DNA of 64,000 bases from Mesorhizobium sp. INR15 (GTDB lineage Bacteria > Pseudomonadota > Alphaproteobacteria > Rhizobiales > Rhizobiaceae), in assembly GCF_015500075.1 (NCBI RefSeq), contig NZ_CP045497.1, positions 1 to 64,000 of the forward strand. The letters run 5' to 3'. The position numbers and the translations under genes were made by a program. Numbering within the stretch: position 1 is the first letter of the stretch; every line of letters begins with the position of its first letter. Positions 19,295 through 28,022 of this stretch are shown here, piece by piece. The notes under the pieces were generated by a model. The model searched no databases and was not told where the DNA came from. It saw only the letters and a list, made by a program, of their open reading frames with translations.

Positions 19295-20649
19295 ATGGAA
19301 TGGCTCGCCCCTTTCCCTCGGCGCATGATTGCGTCGTCGATGAGTCTGGCACGGAGTTGAGCCGATGAATGAGATCAAGGTTCTTGGTATAGATCTTGGA
19401 AAGGACGTTTGCAGCGTTGTCGGGCTGGACGAAGCCGGGAACGTGCTGTTGCGGCGCCGGATGCGTCGGGACAGCGTGGTGAAGCTGGCGGCGGGAATGC
19501 CGGCCTGCGTGATGGCGATGGAAGCCTGTTGCGGCGCCCATCATCTCGGCCGGCAGCTTCGTGAGCAGGGCCACGATGTACGGCTGATGTCTCCCGAATA
19601 TGTTCGTCCCTACGTGAAAGCGCAGAAGAACGACGATCGGGATGCCGAGGCGATAGCGGAAGCCGCGACCCGCCCAACGATGCGCTTTGTCGATCTGAAG
19701 AGCGACGAGCAACTCGACATGCAGAGCCTGCACCGGGCTCGAGATCGGCTGGTTGGCGAGCGCACGACTCTGATCAACCAGCTTCGGGCGATTTTGCTCG
19801 AGCGGGGAATCATGATTGCCAAGGGGCGGCGCAAGCTTGAACTCCGACTGGAACAGCTTCTCGCCGGAGAGATGGCGATCGGCCGTCGGATCCGGGTTCT
19901 GATCGAGGACATGCGAGCCGAGTGGCGCGCCCTCGATGCCCGCATCGTCTCCTTCGACGCGGAGTTCGCGACCCTCGCTCGCACGGACGCATCAATGAAG
20001 CTGCTCTCGACGATCCCGGGGATCGGCCCATTGAATGCGACCGCGTTCGTAGCGTCGGTCGGAAAGGCCGAGACGTTTGGCCGGGGCCGTGACCTTGCGG
20101 CCTGGCTTGGACTCGTGCCTCGACAAATGACGACCGGAGGTAAGCCTAAGCTTCTGGGGATCAGCAAGCGCGGCAACGGCTATCTTCGTAGGATGCTGAT
20201 CCATGGAGCACGAGCAGCGCTGCCGTCCCTTGCCAAAGGGAAGACGCTGTTGGGCGAATGGCTTCGAGGCCTGCTGTCGCGAACTCATATGAACACGGCT
20301 GTCGTCGCGCTAGCGGCGAAGATGGCCAGGATCATCTGGGCGGTGCTGAGAAGCGGGCGTCCGTTCCAGATGGCGGCGTTGCCGTCGGTCGGATAATCAG
20401 AGATCGGCCGGAAGGGAGACCTTCAGGCCGGCGTTGTCTGTGAGTGGACTGAAAAGATGGCCTGACAGTCGAACGGTGTGCCGACATCCTGACCAAAAAA
20501 ATGGCGCTAGACGCCGACGTCTTTATGAGGATCGGTACGCGCGTAAGCTCCATCTTGGCCGGGGACGATCATTGCCCCGAGACCGGATACGTTGGCGCAG
20601 ACTGAGATGCCGTCAAAAATCGCTTGCAGGCGGGGCGAGCCATACGTTT
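19295..20649 (+). mobile_element. IS110-family (IS1111-like) element inserted in the IS630 copy
   Basis: Bounded by the break in the IS630 reading frame, which resumes across a T-run (AAA AAG on the minus strand). Perfect 12-bp subterminal inverted repeats lie at 19300-19311 (ATGGCTCGCCCC) and 20632-20643. Such repeats are characteristic of the IS1111 subgroup. Exact ends within the T-run are uncertain by a few bases. It carries one intact transposase. Confidence 0.8.
19365..20396 (+). CDS. IS110-family transposase
   Basis: A protein of 343 residues of the DEDD type. The RuvC-like start is VLGIDLGKDVCSVVGLD, the acidic residues are in VMAMEACCG and QKNDDRDAEAIAEA, and the C-terminal transposase_20 region has LLSTIPGIGPLNATAF and RGNGYLRRMLIHGARA. 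The frame is intact and flanked by the matching subterminal repeats, so it may be active. IS110 enzymes act with a bridge RNA from the non-coding ends; about 235 non-coding bases lie on the 3' side here and could encode it. Confidence 0.93.
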   Translation: MNEIKVLGIDLGKDVCSVVGLDEAGNVLLRRRMRRDSVVKLAAGMPACVMAMEACCGAHHLGRQLREQGHDVRLMSPEYVRPYVKAQKNDDRDAEAIAEAATRPTMRFVDLKSDEQLDMQSLHRARDRLVGERTTLINQLRAILLERGIMIAKGRRKLELRLEQLLAGEMAIGRRIRVLIEDMRAEWRALDARIVSFDAEFATLARTDASMKLLSTIPGIGPLNATAFVASVGKAETFGRGRDLAAWLGLVPRQMTTGGKPKLLGISKRGNGYLRRMLIHGARAALPSLAKGKTLLGEWLRGLLSRTHMNTAVVALAAKMARIIWAVLRSGRPFQMAALPSVG

Positions 20650-21069
20650 TTTGTAACTGAGCTTCTCTGCATGGACGAATTCCCACACTGAGCGGTAGTC
20701 GACCGTCAGACCACGCTCGCCAAGCTCGGCCACAAGCCCGCGCAAGGTGAAGTCCCGGTCGCGGCAGCGCTCGATCAGCCAGTCGCGCCACGCGCCCGAT
20801 AGCTTCTTCGGTTTGTAACCGCCTATTTGGCCAGGCGCCACGCTGCCGGTCTCTTCCAGCCGTTTCAGCCACTCAATGGCCGCGCTGTAGCTCACCCCAA
20901 ATCGCTTCGCGGCCGCGCGCCGCGAAAGTCCTTCAATCTTGACCGCGGCAACAACCCGATCACGAAGATCCATCGAATAGACTGCCATCCATGCTGGCCT
21001 CCTATCCAGCATGAAGGTTGAATCAGAACCGATGTGATTTGGGAATCCCACGACTCCCATAAATCTCAT
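20650..21069 (-). pseudogene. IS630 transposase, N-terminal part
   Basis: Helix-turn-helix region of an IS630 transposase: YSMDLRDRVVAAVKIEGLSR, RRAAAKRFGVSYSAAIEWLK and LRGLVAELGERGLTVDYRSV. After FVHAEKLSYKK the frame runs into the inserted IS110-type element, and the natural continuation (TLIAAEQERPDVARRR) is found at 19294 and below. The true start is probably the Met of YSMDLRDR near 20976. Confidence 0.85.
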
Positions 21070-21228
21070 CCCGCTCTAATGTTCCAATTGCAAACGATCC
21101 GAGTTCTCCTTCCATGCGTAGCTCGGATTCTGACAGGCGACCCAACCGCTAACTACCTGCTTGCCCAGAATCAACGATGGTGGTTGCGCCCAATGCCGCC
21201 TGCCCAGGTAGGTAGGACAGCGTCGCAT

Positions 21229-22821
21229 TCAGACCAGCCGATCAACGATTCGGTCCGCCACCCGCAGTGCATTTGCGATGATCGTCAGTGTCGGGTTGAC
21301 CGCACCGATGGAGGGAAAGAAACTTGCATCGGTGACATAAAGATTGTCTATCCCGTGAACCTTGCAGTCGCGGTCGAGCACCGAGTCAGTAGGGTTCTCC
21401 CCGAAGCGCAAGGTGCCTGCCTGATGGGCCGTCCCTCCGACGGGAACATCCTTTCCGAGATAGAGCTTGCGTTCGAAAAGATGGGGGTGAATGTCGGTCG
21501 CGCTGCATATAGCGCGAAGCTTGTCCTTCAATCTCTGGTGCGCTTCCATGTTGGTCGGCGTCATATCAAGGTGCACCCGACCATCCCGATAGTAGATGCG
21601 GTTCTGCGACATAGGCAGGTCTTCCGAGGTCAGCCAAAAGTCGACCGAATGCTTGGCGAGCCAGTCAAACGGCATTGTTGGAAACCATTGCATGAAGCCC
21701 GGCAGGCCTTCAGCCTCGATTTGTATCCCGTCCGACTTTCCCACCATTTGGATATGGCCGAGCGGGAATTCCCAGTCGTTTGCCGGGCTCTTATCGTGGC
21801 CGTGGTAGAAGTCGTTAAGGCCCAGGGTTTTCTGGAATTGCGTCGGATTGGGCGTCTTGGAGATTGCCAGAATCGTCGCATTGTTATGCCGCATGTAGTT
21901 GCGACCTAGCTGACCGGATGCGTTGCCCAGTCCTTCGGGGTGATTGTCGCTTGTGGAGCGCAGCATCAAAAGCGCTGACGACAAGGCGCCGCATGCAACG
22001 ACGACGAGATCGCTCGTCATGCGGCATGTGTGGCCATCGAGCGTGACCTCGATGCCCGTCACCACCGTGCCATCCTGGTTCGTCAAGAGGCGTTCGGCAT
22101 AGGCGCCGGTCAGTAGCGTCAGATTCGGATTGGATGCGAGCGCCGGGTCGACCGTGATGATCTGTGCATCTGCCTTTCCGTTGGTAAGGCTTGGGAAGCC
22201 GTCGAAGGGATCACAGCGCAAAAGCGGTGAATGTGGCGTTGCCTGACCGGTCTGGTCCTCGACCAGCAGAGCGCCCATCGGCAAGTGGAATGGATGCAAA
22301 CCTTCCCGTTCCAAATCGTCGGAGAGCTGCTGAATGCGCGGTTCATGTGAGATTGGCGCAAAGGCGTAGGGTTTCGGCGATGGCGGTTCTGTCGGGTCTT
22401 CTCCCCGACGGCCCCGCACCTGGAACAGCTCTTCGGCAGCCTGATAATAAGGCTCGAACTCGTCGTATTTGACCGGCCATTCGGGCGATACGCCGTCGGG
22501 ATGCCTGATCGTTTCGAAATCTTCCAAGCGAAGTCGGAAGAGAACGCCACCATAGACCTTGGAATTGCCTCCGACAAAATAATGCAAGCCTGGACGAAAT
22601 TCCTCGCCTGAGGCAGACGTCCAAGTTTCCTCTGTTTGATAGCGACCCTGGCGGAAAACGGCGTCGGAATCCCAATTCTCGCGCTCACGCTTCAGGTAGC
22701 CACCCCGTTCGATCAACAGGATACGCTTGCCTGTCTGGGCAAGGCGCCAGGCCATGGTGCCGCCTCCTGGACCTGATCCGATGATGATCACGTCATACCG
22801 ATCGTTCGATGCAGTCATCAT
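21229..22821 (-). CDS. GMC-family FAD oxidoreductase (sugar or alcohol dehydrogenase)
   Basis: A protein of 530 residues. The N-terminal FAD-binding motif is YDVIIIGSGPGGGTMAWRLA and the GMC signature is near HYFVGGNSKVYGGVLFRLR. The C-terminal substrate domain has GGTAHQAGTLRFGENP, with the active-site His, and GAVNPTLTIIANALRVAD, with the partner Asn. No signal peptide is visible. The enzyme probably oxidises a sugar or polyol. It is divergent from the DoxX gene across about 120 bases and belongs functionally with the locus to its right. Whether it uses O2 or a quinone/cytochrome acceptor cannot be told; the adjacent DoxX membrane protein favours a membrane acceptor. Confidence 0.9.
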   Translation of the reverse strand: MMTASNDRYDVIIIGSGPGGGTMAWRLAQTGKRILLIERGGYLKRERENWDSDAVFRQGRYQTEETWTSASGEEFRPGLHYFVGGNSKVYGGVLFRLRLEDFETIRHPDGVSPEWPVKYDEFEPYYQAAEELFQVRGRRGEDPTEPPSPKPYAFAPISHEPRIQQLSDDLEREGLHPFHLPMGALLVEDQTGQATPHSPLLRCDPFDGFPSLTNGKADAQIITVDPALASNPNLTLLTGAYAERLLTNQDGTVVTGIEVTLDGHTCRMTSDLVVVACGALSSALLMLRSTSDNHPEGLGNASGQLGRNYMRHNNATILAISKTPNPTQFQKTLGLNDFYHGHDKSPANDWEFPLGHIQMVGKSDGIQIEAEGLPGFMQWFPTMPFDWLAKHSVDFWLTSEDLPMSQNRIYYRDGRVHLDMTPTNMEAHQRLKDKLRAICSATDIHPHLFERKLYLGKDVPVGGTAHQAGTLRFGENPTDSVLDRDCKVHGIDNLYVTDASFFPSIGAVNPTLTIIANALRVADRIVDRLV

Positions 22822-22942
22822 CCAAATCCTTAGCGCTGCAATTCAATGATCCGCAGGCCACCATGTTCCCACCGCACCGCAATGGACGGCTTGTCGAAAC
22901 GGTTAAGCTGCCCAATATCAGTTATCCCTCACATCGAGGAAA

Positions 22943-23416
22943 GTGACAGTGGCCATTGCAATAACTTTTACAACACGGCTCCTTCTGATCCTCCTCTTTC
23001 TGCCCTTCAGCGCCATGGACAAGGTCATCAATTTCCACGGGGCTGTTGACCAGGCAAATGAGATGGCAGGTTCCAAGATGACCGCTAAAGTGCTGATCCT
23101 GACCGGCCTGTTCGTCGAAATCGTCATGTCGCTTGGCGTATTGACCGGCATAGCGGATCGGCTTGCCGCCTTCGTCCTCGCCGGCTACTGCATGGTGACC
23201 GCGCTGTTATGGAAGCAGTTCTGGGCGACCGATGATTTCACATTGGTGGGACCGAGCAAGGGCCGCGACGTTTTTTGGGACTTCCTGAAGAATTTCGCGC
23301 TGGCCGGCGGCTTCCTGCTGATCACTTTTGGCGGACGCGCCGATGAAGCCAGCGCTTTCGTACACGCGCCTTTTGCATCGACCTACCCCTATGCGCACGA
23401 TGTCGTGTTGCCGTAA
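22943..23416 (+). CDS. DoxX-family membrane protein
   Basis: A protein of 157 residues with four hydrophobic helices, including TTRLLLILLFLPFSAMDKVI, LILTGLFVEIVMSLGVLTGI and FALAGGFLLITFGGRA. The start is GTG 22943 after GAGGAAA. DoxX proteins are small quinone-interacting membrane proteins that accompany oxidoreductases. Its stop overlaps the next start (TAATG), so it is translationally coupled to the lactonase gene. In this context it may link the GMC or flavoprotein oxidation to the quinone pool (inference). Confidence 0.8.
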   Translation: MTVAIAITFTTRLLLILLFLPFSAMDKVINFHGAVDQANEMAGSKMTAKVLILTGLFVEIVMSLGVLTGIADRLAAFVLAGYCMVTALLWKQFWATDDFTLVGPSKGRDVFWDFLKNFALAGGFLLITFGGRADEASAFVHAPFASTYPYAHDVVLP

Positions 23417-24357
23417 TGATCCCTGCATCGATAATGACAACCGGCAGCCCGATCGAGATCGTCGACCCAAAGTTCTCCTCCTACATCCTCGCCAACGCCC
23501 CGCTTGAAGAACTGGCGTCAGGTTTCCGATGGATCGAAGGACTGGTCTGGATGGGCGACTGGGGATGCCTGCTGTTTCAAGACCTTCCGCGCGACCGCAC
23601 CATGCGTTGGACCGAGACCGGGGGCATTTCCGTCTGGCGCTCGCCATCAGCCAACGCCAATGGGCAGGCGCGGGATTGCCAGGGACGCGTTGTGTTCTGT
23701 TCTCACCTCGACCGGGCCGTCGGTCGCGTCGAACACGACGGTTCTGTCACCACTCTCGTCTCGCATTTCAACGGCCGCCGGTTGAACTCACCCAATGACA
23801 TCGTGGTGAAATCGGACGGCACGATCTGGTTTACCGATCCCGTCTACGGCATCTCCAACGACTATGAAGGCCTCCGACGGAAGAGTGAGCTCGCACCCGC
23901 CGTCTATCGTTTCGATCCGGCCACAAAGGGCTTAACCACTATCTCAAGCGCATTCGAAGGACCGAACGGCCTTGCCTTTTCGCCCGACGAATCGCGGCTT
24001 TACATCGCCGAGACTGGCGACCAGACGAAACCGAACCCGGCTCAGGTGATGAAGGTCTGCGACGTATCACCGGATGGCCGTGCCATCTCCGGCCTATGTG
24101 ATTTCTACAAGGTCGAGCCGGGCTATACTGACGGCTTGGCGCTCGACGAAGACGGCAATGTCTGGTCAAGCGCAAAGGACGGCGTTCATTGCATCAGCCC
24201 GCAGGGGGAATTGTTGGGAAAGATCGGCGTCCCCTACCGCGTCTCGAATTTGTGCTTCGGCGGCGGACCGCATCTGAATCGGCTGTTCATCGGCGGATCG
24301 CATACGCTCTACGCCATTTTCCTAAATCGGCGCGGCGCGCGCACGCCAAGAGGGTGA
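23416..24357 (+). CDS. SMP-30/gluconolactonase-family lactonase
   Basis: A protein of 313 residues forming a six-bladed propeller. Metal-site motifs are visible: the Glu in GFRWIEGLVW, the Asn in RLNSPNDIVV, and the Asp in GYTDGLALDEDGNVW. GPNGLAFSPDESRLYIAE is a typical family block. It would open a sugar lactone made by the neighbouring dehydrogenases. No signal peptide is present, so it is cytoplasmic. The first Met overlaps the DoxX stop, and a second Met seven codons later (MTTGSPIEIV) is an alternative start. Confidence 0.88.
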   Translation: MIPASIMTTGSPIEIVDPKFSSYILANAPLEELASGFRWIEGLVWMGDWGCLLFQDLPRDRTMRWTETGGISVWRSPSANANGQARDCQGRVVFCSHLDRAVGRVEHDGSVTTLVSHFNGRRLNSPNDIVVKSDGTIWFTDPVYGISNDYEGLRRKSELAPAVYRFDPATKGLTTISSAFEGPNGLAFSPDESRLYIAETGDQTKPNPAQVMKVCDVSPDGRAISGLCDFYKVEPGYTDGLALDEDGNVWSSAKDGVHCISPQGELLGKIGVPYRVSNLCFGGGPHLNRLFIGGSHTLYAIFLNRRGARTPRG

Positions 24358-24358
24358 C

Positions 24359-25120
24359 ATGGCCAGGGTTGAAGCCTTTCGGCTGCTGTCGACCGCGCCA
24401 AACGCACTGGCTGGCTTTTATCAAAATGTCTTCGGCTTCAACCGCGCGGACACCGACCGGCTGTTCCTGGGTCCCAGCGCATTGGAGATCGGCCGGGCAA
24501 AACTCGCCTATCCTCAAGACATCACCGGCAACGATCCCCGGTTTCAGCATTGCGCCATCGTCGTCACCGATATGGGCAAGGCATGCGAGGCGCTGGCCAA
24601 GCATGATGGCTGGTCGCCAATTACGCTTGACGGACCACAGCGGCTGCCAGCGGCTTCAGGTGGCGTAGCGGCGTTCAAGTTCCGGGACCCCGAAGGCCAT
24701 CCGCTTGAGTTCATATGCTTCCCCCCAGACCGGGTGCCCGAATTGTGGAAGGGGCATGAGGGCATATTTCTAGGCATCGACCACAGCGCCATGGCGGTGG
24801 CGGATACTGAGCGCAGCCTTCACTTCTACGAGAGCATCGGTTTGCGTATCGGATCACGGCAAGTCAATCGTGGCGCCGAGCAGGGTCGGCTTGACAACAT
24901 GGCAGCCGGCACGGCAACACAAGTCGAGGTAATCGGCCTCGAATTTGACGGCAGCTCCGGCCCGCATCTGGAGCTCCTTGCTTACCGCGACCCAGAAATG
25001 CGCGCCGAAAAGCCCGTTTCAGATGAAAGCGCCGCAGCGACGCATGTGGTGATCGAGGGGCATCCTGGTTTCGAAGGCATCATATTCGACCCAGACGGTC
25101 ATCGCCTTGATTTCCGATAG
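24359..25120 (+). CDS. Tandem VOC (glyoxalase/dioxygenase-fold) protein
   Basis: A protein of 253 residues with two vicinal-oxygen-chelate modules, about 1-115 and 135-253. Metal-ligand-like residues are in FQHCAIVVTDMGKACEAL, GHPLEFICF, LGIDHSAMAVADTERSLHFY and HLELLAYRD. The start lies one base after the lactonase stop. The reaction is unknown; VOC proteins act as isomerases, epimerases or dioxygenases. Here the likely substrate is an oxidised sugar or ring-opened product of the lactonase step. Confidence 0.85.
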   Translation: MARVEAFRLLSTAPNALAGFYQNVFGFNRADTDRLFLGPSALEIGRAKLAYPQDITGNDPRFQHCAIVVTDMGKACEALAKHDGWSPITLDGPQRLPAASGGVAAFKFRDPEGHPLEFICFPPDRVPELWKGHEGIFLGIDHSAMAVADTERSLHFYESIGLRIGSRQVNRGAEQGRLDNMAAGTATQVEVIGLEFDGSSGPHLELLAYRDPEMRAEKPVSDESAAATHVVIEGHPGFEGIIFDPDGHRLDFR

Positions 25121-25134
25121 TTGTGGTCTCAAGG

Positions 25135-25590
25135 TCAGCGGAATGCGCAAGGCGCTGCTGGCGCATCCCTATCCTCCAATTGCACAACCATCAACGTGGC
25201 AGGTGATGAACCGACAGTGCCTGACAGATGCCCTTTCCTGCCGTTCCGCTCTCGGCATCCCTGGTCGCCTCCGAAGGAAAACTCTCCCGGTCCCATCTCG
25301 ACGCGTGTGCCGTCCATGGCCTCCACGAACCAGCGGCCCGAAAGTGGGATGATCCATTGCGGCTTCGGGTTCTCATGCCAGACGCCGACCCAGCCTACAG
25401 GCTGAACCGTCACCATTGTTGTCATTCTGCCGCTTGTCTTGTCGCCTTGCCATTGCGGATCGGCCGGCGGTTGCATCGACCGCAACTGGAAACTTTCCAT
25501 AAGGCATCGGGTAAGCCGGCTTAAGCCCTCCCTGTCGGTCCAGAGATGCCAATAAGGGACAGTCGGCATATGCGATGGGTCGGCACTCAT
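25135..25590 (-). CDS. Small cupin-domain protein
   Basis: A protein of 151 residues from ATG 25590, which has GGAG 8 bases upstream. The upstream Met of the longer frame lacks such a site. Cupin-like features are WIIPLSGRWFVEAMDGTRVE, MGPGEFSFGGDQG, and a C-terminal GRKGHLSGTVGSSPATLMV. It is encoded on the opposite strand inside an otherwise plus-strand locus and converges on the VOC gene. Proteins of this type bind sugars or metals; no specific function can be given. Confidence 0.75.
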   Translation of the reverse strand: MSADPSHMPTVPYWHLWTDREGLSRLTRCLMESFQLRSMQPPADPQWQGDKTSGRMTTMVTVQPVGWVGVWHENPKPQWIIPLSGRWFVEAMDGTRVEMGPGEFSFGGDQGCRERNGRKGHLSGTVGSSPATLMVVQLEDRDAPAAPCAFR

Positions 25591-25754
25591 GGATATTTCT
25601 CCGTGTTCAAACAATCGTGTCGAAACCAAAAGAACTGGCCAAGCATTAGGTTGTCATGTCCAATTGCCGCAGGGCACACTTACGTCTGACAAAAATGGCA
25701 CCAGCACGTTGATTTGGCATCGTGCTTCCCACCCGATGTGAGAAACAATTCAAA

Positions 25755-26564
25755 ATGTCTTTCTTAAAACCTTTAACGGGTCAAAAGGCACTCGTGACTG
25801 GCGCAAATTCCGGGATTGGGGAGGGTGTCGCAATCGCGCTCGGTGCGGCAGGAGCCGATGTGGTTGTCAACTATGTAACAAACGAGGACGCGGCAACGAA
25901 GGTTGTCGATAGGATCCGCGCTGGAGGGGCGAACGCGCTGGCGTTGCAAGCCGACGTTTCCAGCCAAAATGAAGTCGAAGCGATGTTTGCCAGAGCGATC
26001 GAAGAGTTCGGCACACTCGACATCCTGGTCGCGAATGCCGGCCTGCAACAAGACGCCCCCTTTACCGAGATGACTTTGGAAAAGTGGAACAAGGTTCTCG
26101 ATGTCAATCTGACCGGCCAGTTCCTGTGCGCGCAGGCTGCGACACGGGAATTTCTTCGCCGTGGCGTAGTACCTTCCGTGTCGCGAGCCGCAGGCAAGAT
26201 TGTCTGCATGAGCTCGGTGCATCAGGTCATTCCTTGGGCCGGTCATGCCAACTACGCCACGTCCAAAGGCGGTATCAAGCTGTTGATGGAAAGTATGGCG
26301 CAGGAACTCGCGCCCAAGGGTATCCGCGTCAATGCTATCGCGCCAGGCGCAATTCGCACGCCGATCAACACATTGGCCTGGAGCACACCCGAAGCCATGA
26401 AATCGCTGCTTACACTGGTCCCCTATGGTCGGATCGGTGAACCAGAAGATATCGCCAGGGCTGCTGTATGGCTCGCTTCCGACGACTCCGACTACGTGGT
26501 TGGCACCACCTTGTTCGTCGATGGCGGAATGACGCTGTATCCAGGGTTTGCGACGGGCGGCTGA
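25755..26564 (+). CDS. Short-chain dehydrogenase, glucose 1-dehydrogenase-like
   Basis: A protein of 269 residues. The NAD(P)-binding motif is TGANSGIGEGVAIAL, NAG lies in ILVANAGLQQD, and the catalytic Ser is in CMSSVHQVIPW with the YxxxK in HANYATSKGGIK. It ends in the SDR block VGTTLFVDGGMTLYPG. Met 25755 (MSFLKPLTGQKALVTG) is preferred over the upstream frame start. Similar enzymes oxidise glucose and related sugars to lactones. It lies 20 bases before the GH39 gene and is probably cotranscribed with it. Confidence 0.9.
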   Translation: MSFLKPLTGQKALVTGANSGIGEGVAIALGAAGADVVVNYVTNEDAATKVVDRIRAGGANALALQADVSSQNEVEAMFARAIEEFGTLDILVANAGLQQDAPFTEMTLEKWNKVLDVNLTGQFLCAQAATREFLRRGVVPSVSRAAGKIVCMSSVHQVIPWAGHANYATSKGGIKLLMESMAQELAPKGIRVNAIAPGAIRTPINTLAWSTPEAMKSLLTLVPYGRIGEPEDIARAAVWLASDDSDYVVGTTLFVDGGMTLYPGFATGG

Positions 26565-26584
26565 ACGAAAAAGGAAATACCGGT

Positions 26585-28018
26585 ATGGCTGCGAACTTTT
26601 CGGGCGATCTAGGCGCGCGATCAACGCCCTTGCCCCATTTCTGGGAACACACAATCGGAAGCGGCCATGCCACGCTCGGCCTGCGCGCCGATTGGCAAGC
26701 GCAACTCAAACGCGCTCATGACGAGCTCGGCATGCGGCATGCGCGCTTTCACGGCATCCTGGACGATGACATGGGAACACTCATCGAGCAGGGTGGAGAA
26801 TTCATCTATTCGTTTTTCAATGCCGATCAGGTCTTCGACTATTTGCTGTCGATAGGCATGAGGCCGTTCGTCGAGCTGAGTTTCATGCCGACTGCCCTGG
26901 CTTCGGGAGATGCGACGCAGTTTCATTACCGAGCCAACATCACACAGCCGCGTGATCCGGCACAATGGTCGGTCCTGATCCGCAAGCTCGTGGAGCATTG
27001 GGTCGAACGCTACGGTCTTGCCGAGGTTCGGCAATGGTTCTTCGAGGTCTGGAATGAGCCTAACCTCAAGGCTTTCGGGTCTGGCGACCAATCGGACTAT
27101 TTCGAACTCTATCGATACACCGTCGAAGCCATCAAATCTGTTGACGGAAAGCTGAAAGTCGGCGGCCCCGCCACTGCGGCAAATGCATGGATTGAAGACT
27201 TCCTGGCATTCTGCAAATCAAACAAGCTGCCGGTCGACTTCATCAGCACGCACCACTACCCTACCGACGCATTCGGCAAACCAGGCGACGACACCGAGGC
27301 CCAGCTTGCCGCAAGCAAACGCAGCGTACTGCGTGACCAGGCACGTGACGTGCGCGAAAAAGCCGGCGGGCTTCCAGTCTATTACACGGAATGGTGCACC
27401 TCCTCGAACCCGCGCGATTTCATGCACGACGACCCCTACGCGGCTGCCTTCATCGTCAAGACAGTGCTCGAGGCCAACACGCTGGTCGAAGGCTATAGCT
27501 ATTGGACGTTTTCCGACATTTTCGAGGAGAACTATTTCCCGTCACTTCCTTTCCAGGGCGGATTCGGACTGATGAACATACATGGCATCGCCAAGCCGTC
27601 TTACCGGGCCTACCATTTGCTCCATGGCTTGGGCACCGAGATGCTGCCTGTCGGAGGGTCGCATGAAACGGTCGATGCCTGGCTGGTCCGCGGCGAAAGA
27701 GGGGCAACGTTAATGCTGACGAACTTCGCTCTGCCCCGCCACGATATCGACAGCGAGAAGGTCTCCTTCACCATGACCTGCACACAGCCGATAACCAAGG
27801 CGACGATCCAGCGCATCGATGTCGACCACGCCAACGCGAAACGCCATTGGGAACAGATCGGCAAGCCAAAATACCCGAATGGCGAAAGCCTCGCCGCCCT
27901 TCACGAGACGTCGCAATTGAAGGAAGAGGAGATCGCGTTCACGATGGACGGCCATATGCTGAAGCTCGACCTCATCATGCCGCCCCAGGCGGTTGCCGCA
28001 ATCCGCTTCCGTTTCTAG
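26585..28018 (+). CDS. GH39-family glycosidase (beta-xylosidase-like)
   Basis: A protein of 477 residues. The (beta/alpha)8 catalytic domain has the acid/base Glu in WFFEVWNEPNLKAFG and the probable nucleophile Glu in LPVYYTEWCTSSNPRDF, the normal GH39 pair. A C-terminal beta domain follows. ATG 26585 is chosen because AAAGGAAA lies upstream and the frame before it shadows the SDR gene. No signal peptide is present, so the substrate must be imported as an oligosaccharide. GH39 members cleave beta-xylosides, beta-glucosides or alpha-iduronides; the exact bond is open. Confidence 0.88.
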   Translation: MAANFSGDLGARSTPLPHFWEHTIGSGHATLGLRADWQAQLKRAHDELGMRHARFHGILDDDMGTLIEQGGEFIYSFFNADQVFDYLLSIGMRPFVELSFMPTALASGDATQFHYRANITQPRDPAQWSVLIRKLVEHWVERYGLAEVRQWFFEVWNEPNLKAFGSGDQSDYFELYRYTVEAIKSVDGKLKVGGPATAANAWIEDFLAFCKSNKLPVDFISTHHYPTDAFGKPGDDTEAQLAASKRSVLRDQARDVREKAGGLPVYYTEWCTSSNPRDFMHDDPYAAAFIVKTVLEANTLVEGYSYWTFSDIFEENYFPSLPFQGGFGLMNIHGIAKPSYRAYHLLHGLGTEMLPVGGSHETVDAWLVRGERGATLMLTNFALPRHDIDSEKVSFTMTCTQPITKATIQRIDVDHANAKRHWEQIGKPKYPNGESLAALHETSQLKEEEIAFTMDGHMLKLDLIMPPQAVAAIRFRF

Positions 28019-28022
28019 GCCC

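Larger units (their letters stand above)
18676..21078 (-). mobile_element. IS630-family element, interrupted by an IS110-type element
   Basis: Near-perfect 17-bp terminal inverted repeats, TAGAGCGGGATGAGATT at 18676-18692 and its complement at 21062-21078, begin with the TA dinucleotide typical of IS630 insertion sites. The transposase reads on the minus strand: N-terminal part at 20650-21069, C-terminal part at 18691-19294. An IS110-like element lies in between. The C-terminal part also carries a TAG stop where the family has Trp, so this copy could not transpose even without the insertion. Confidence 0.85.
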
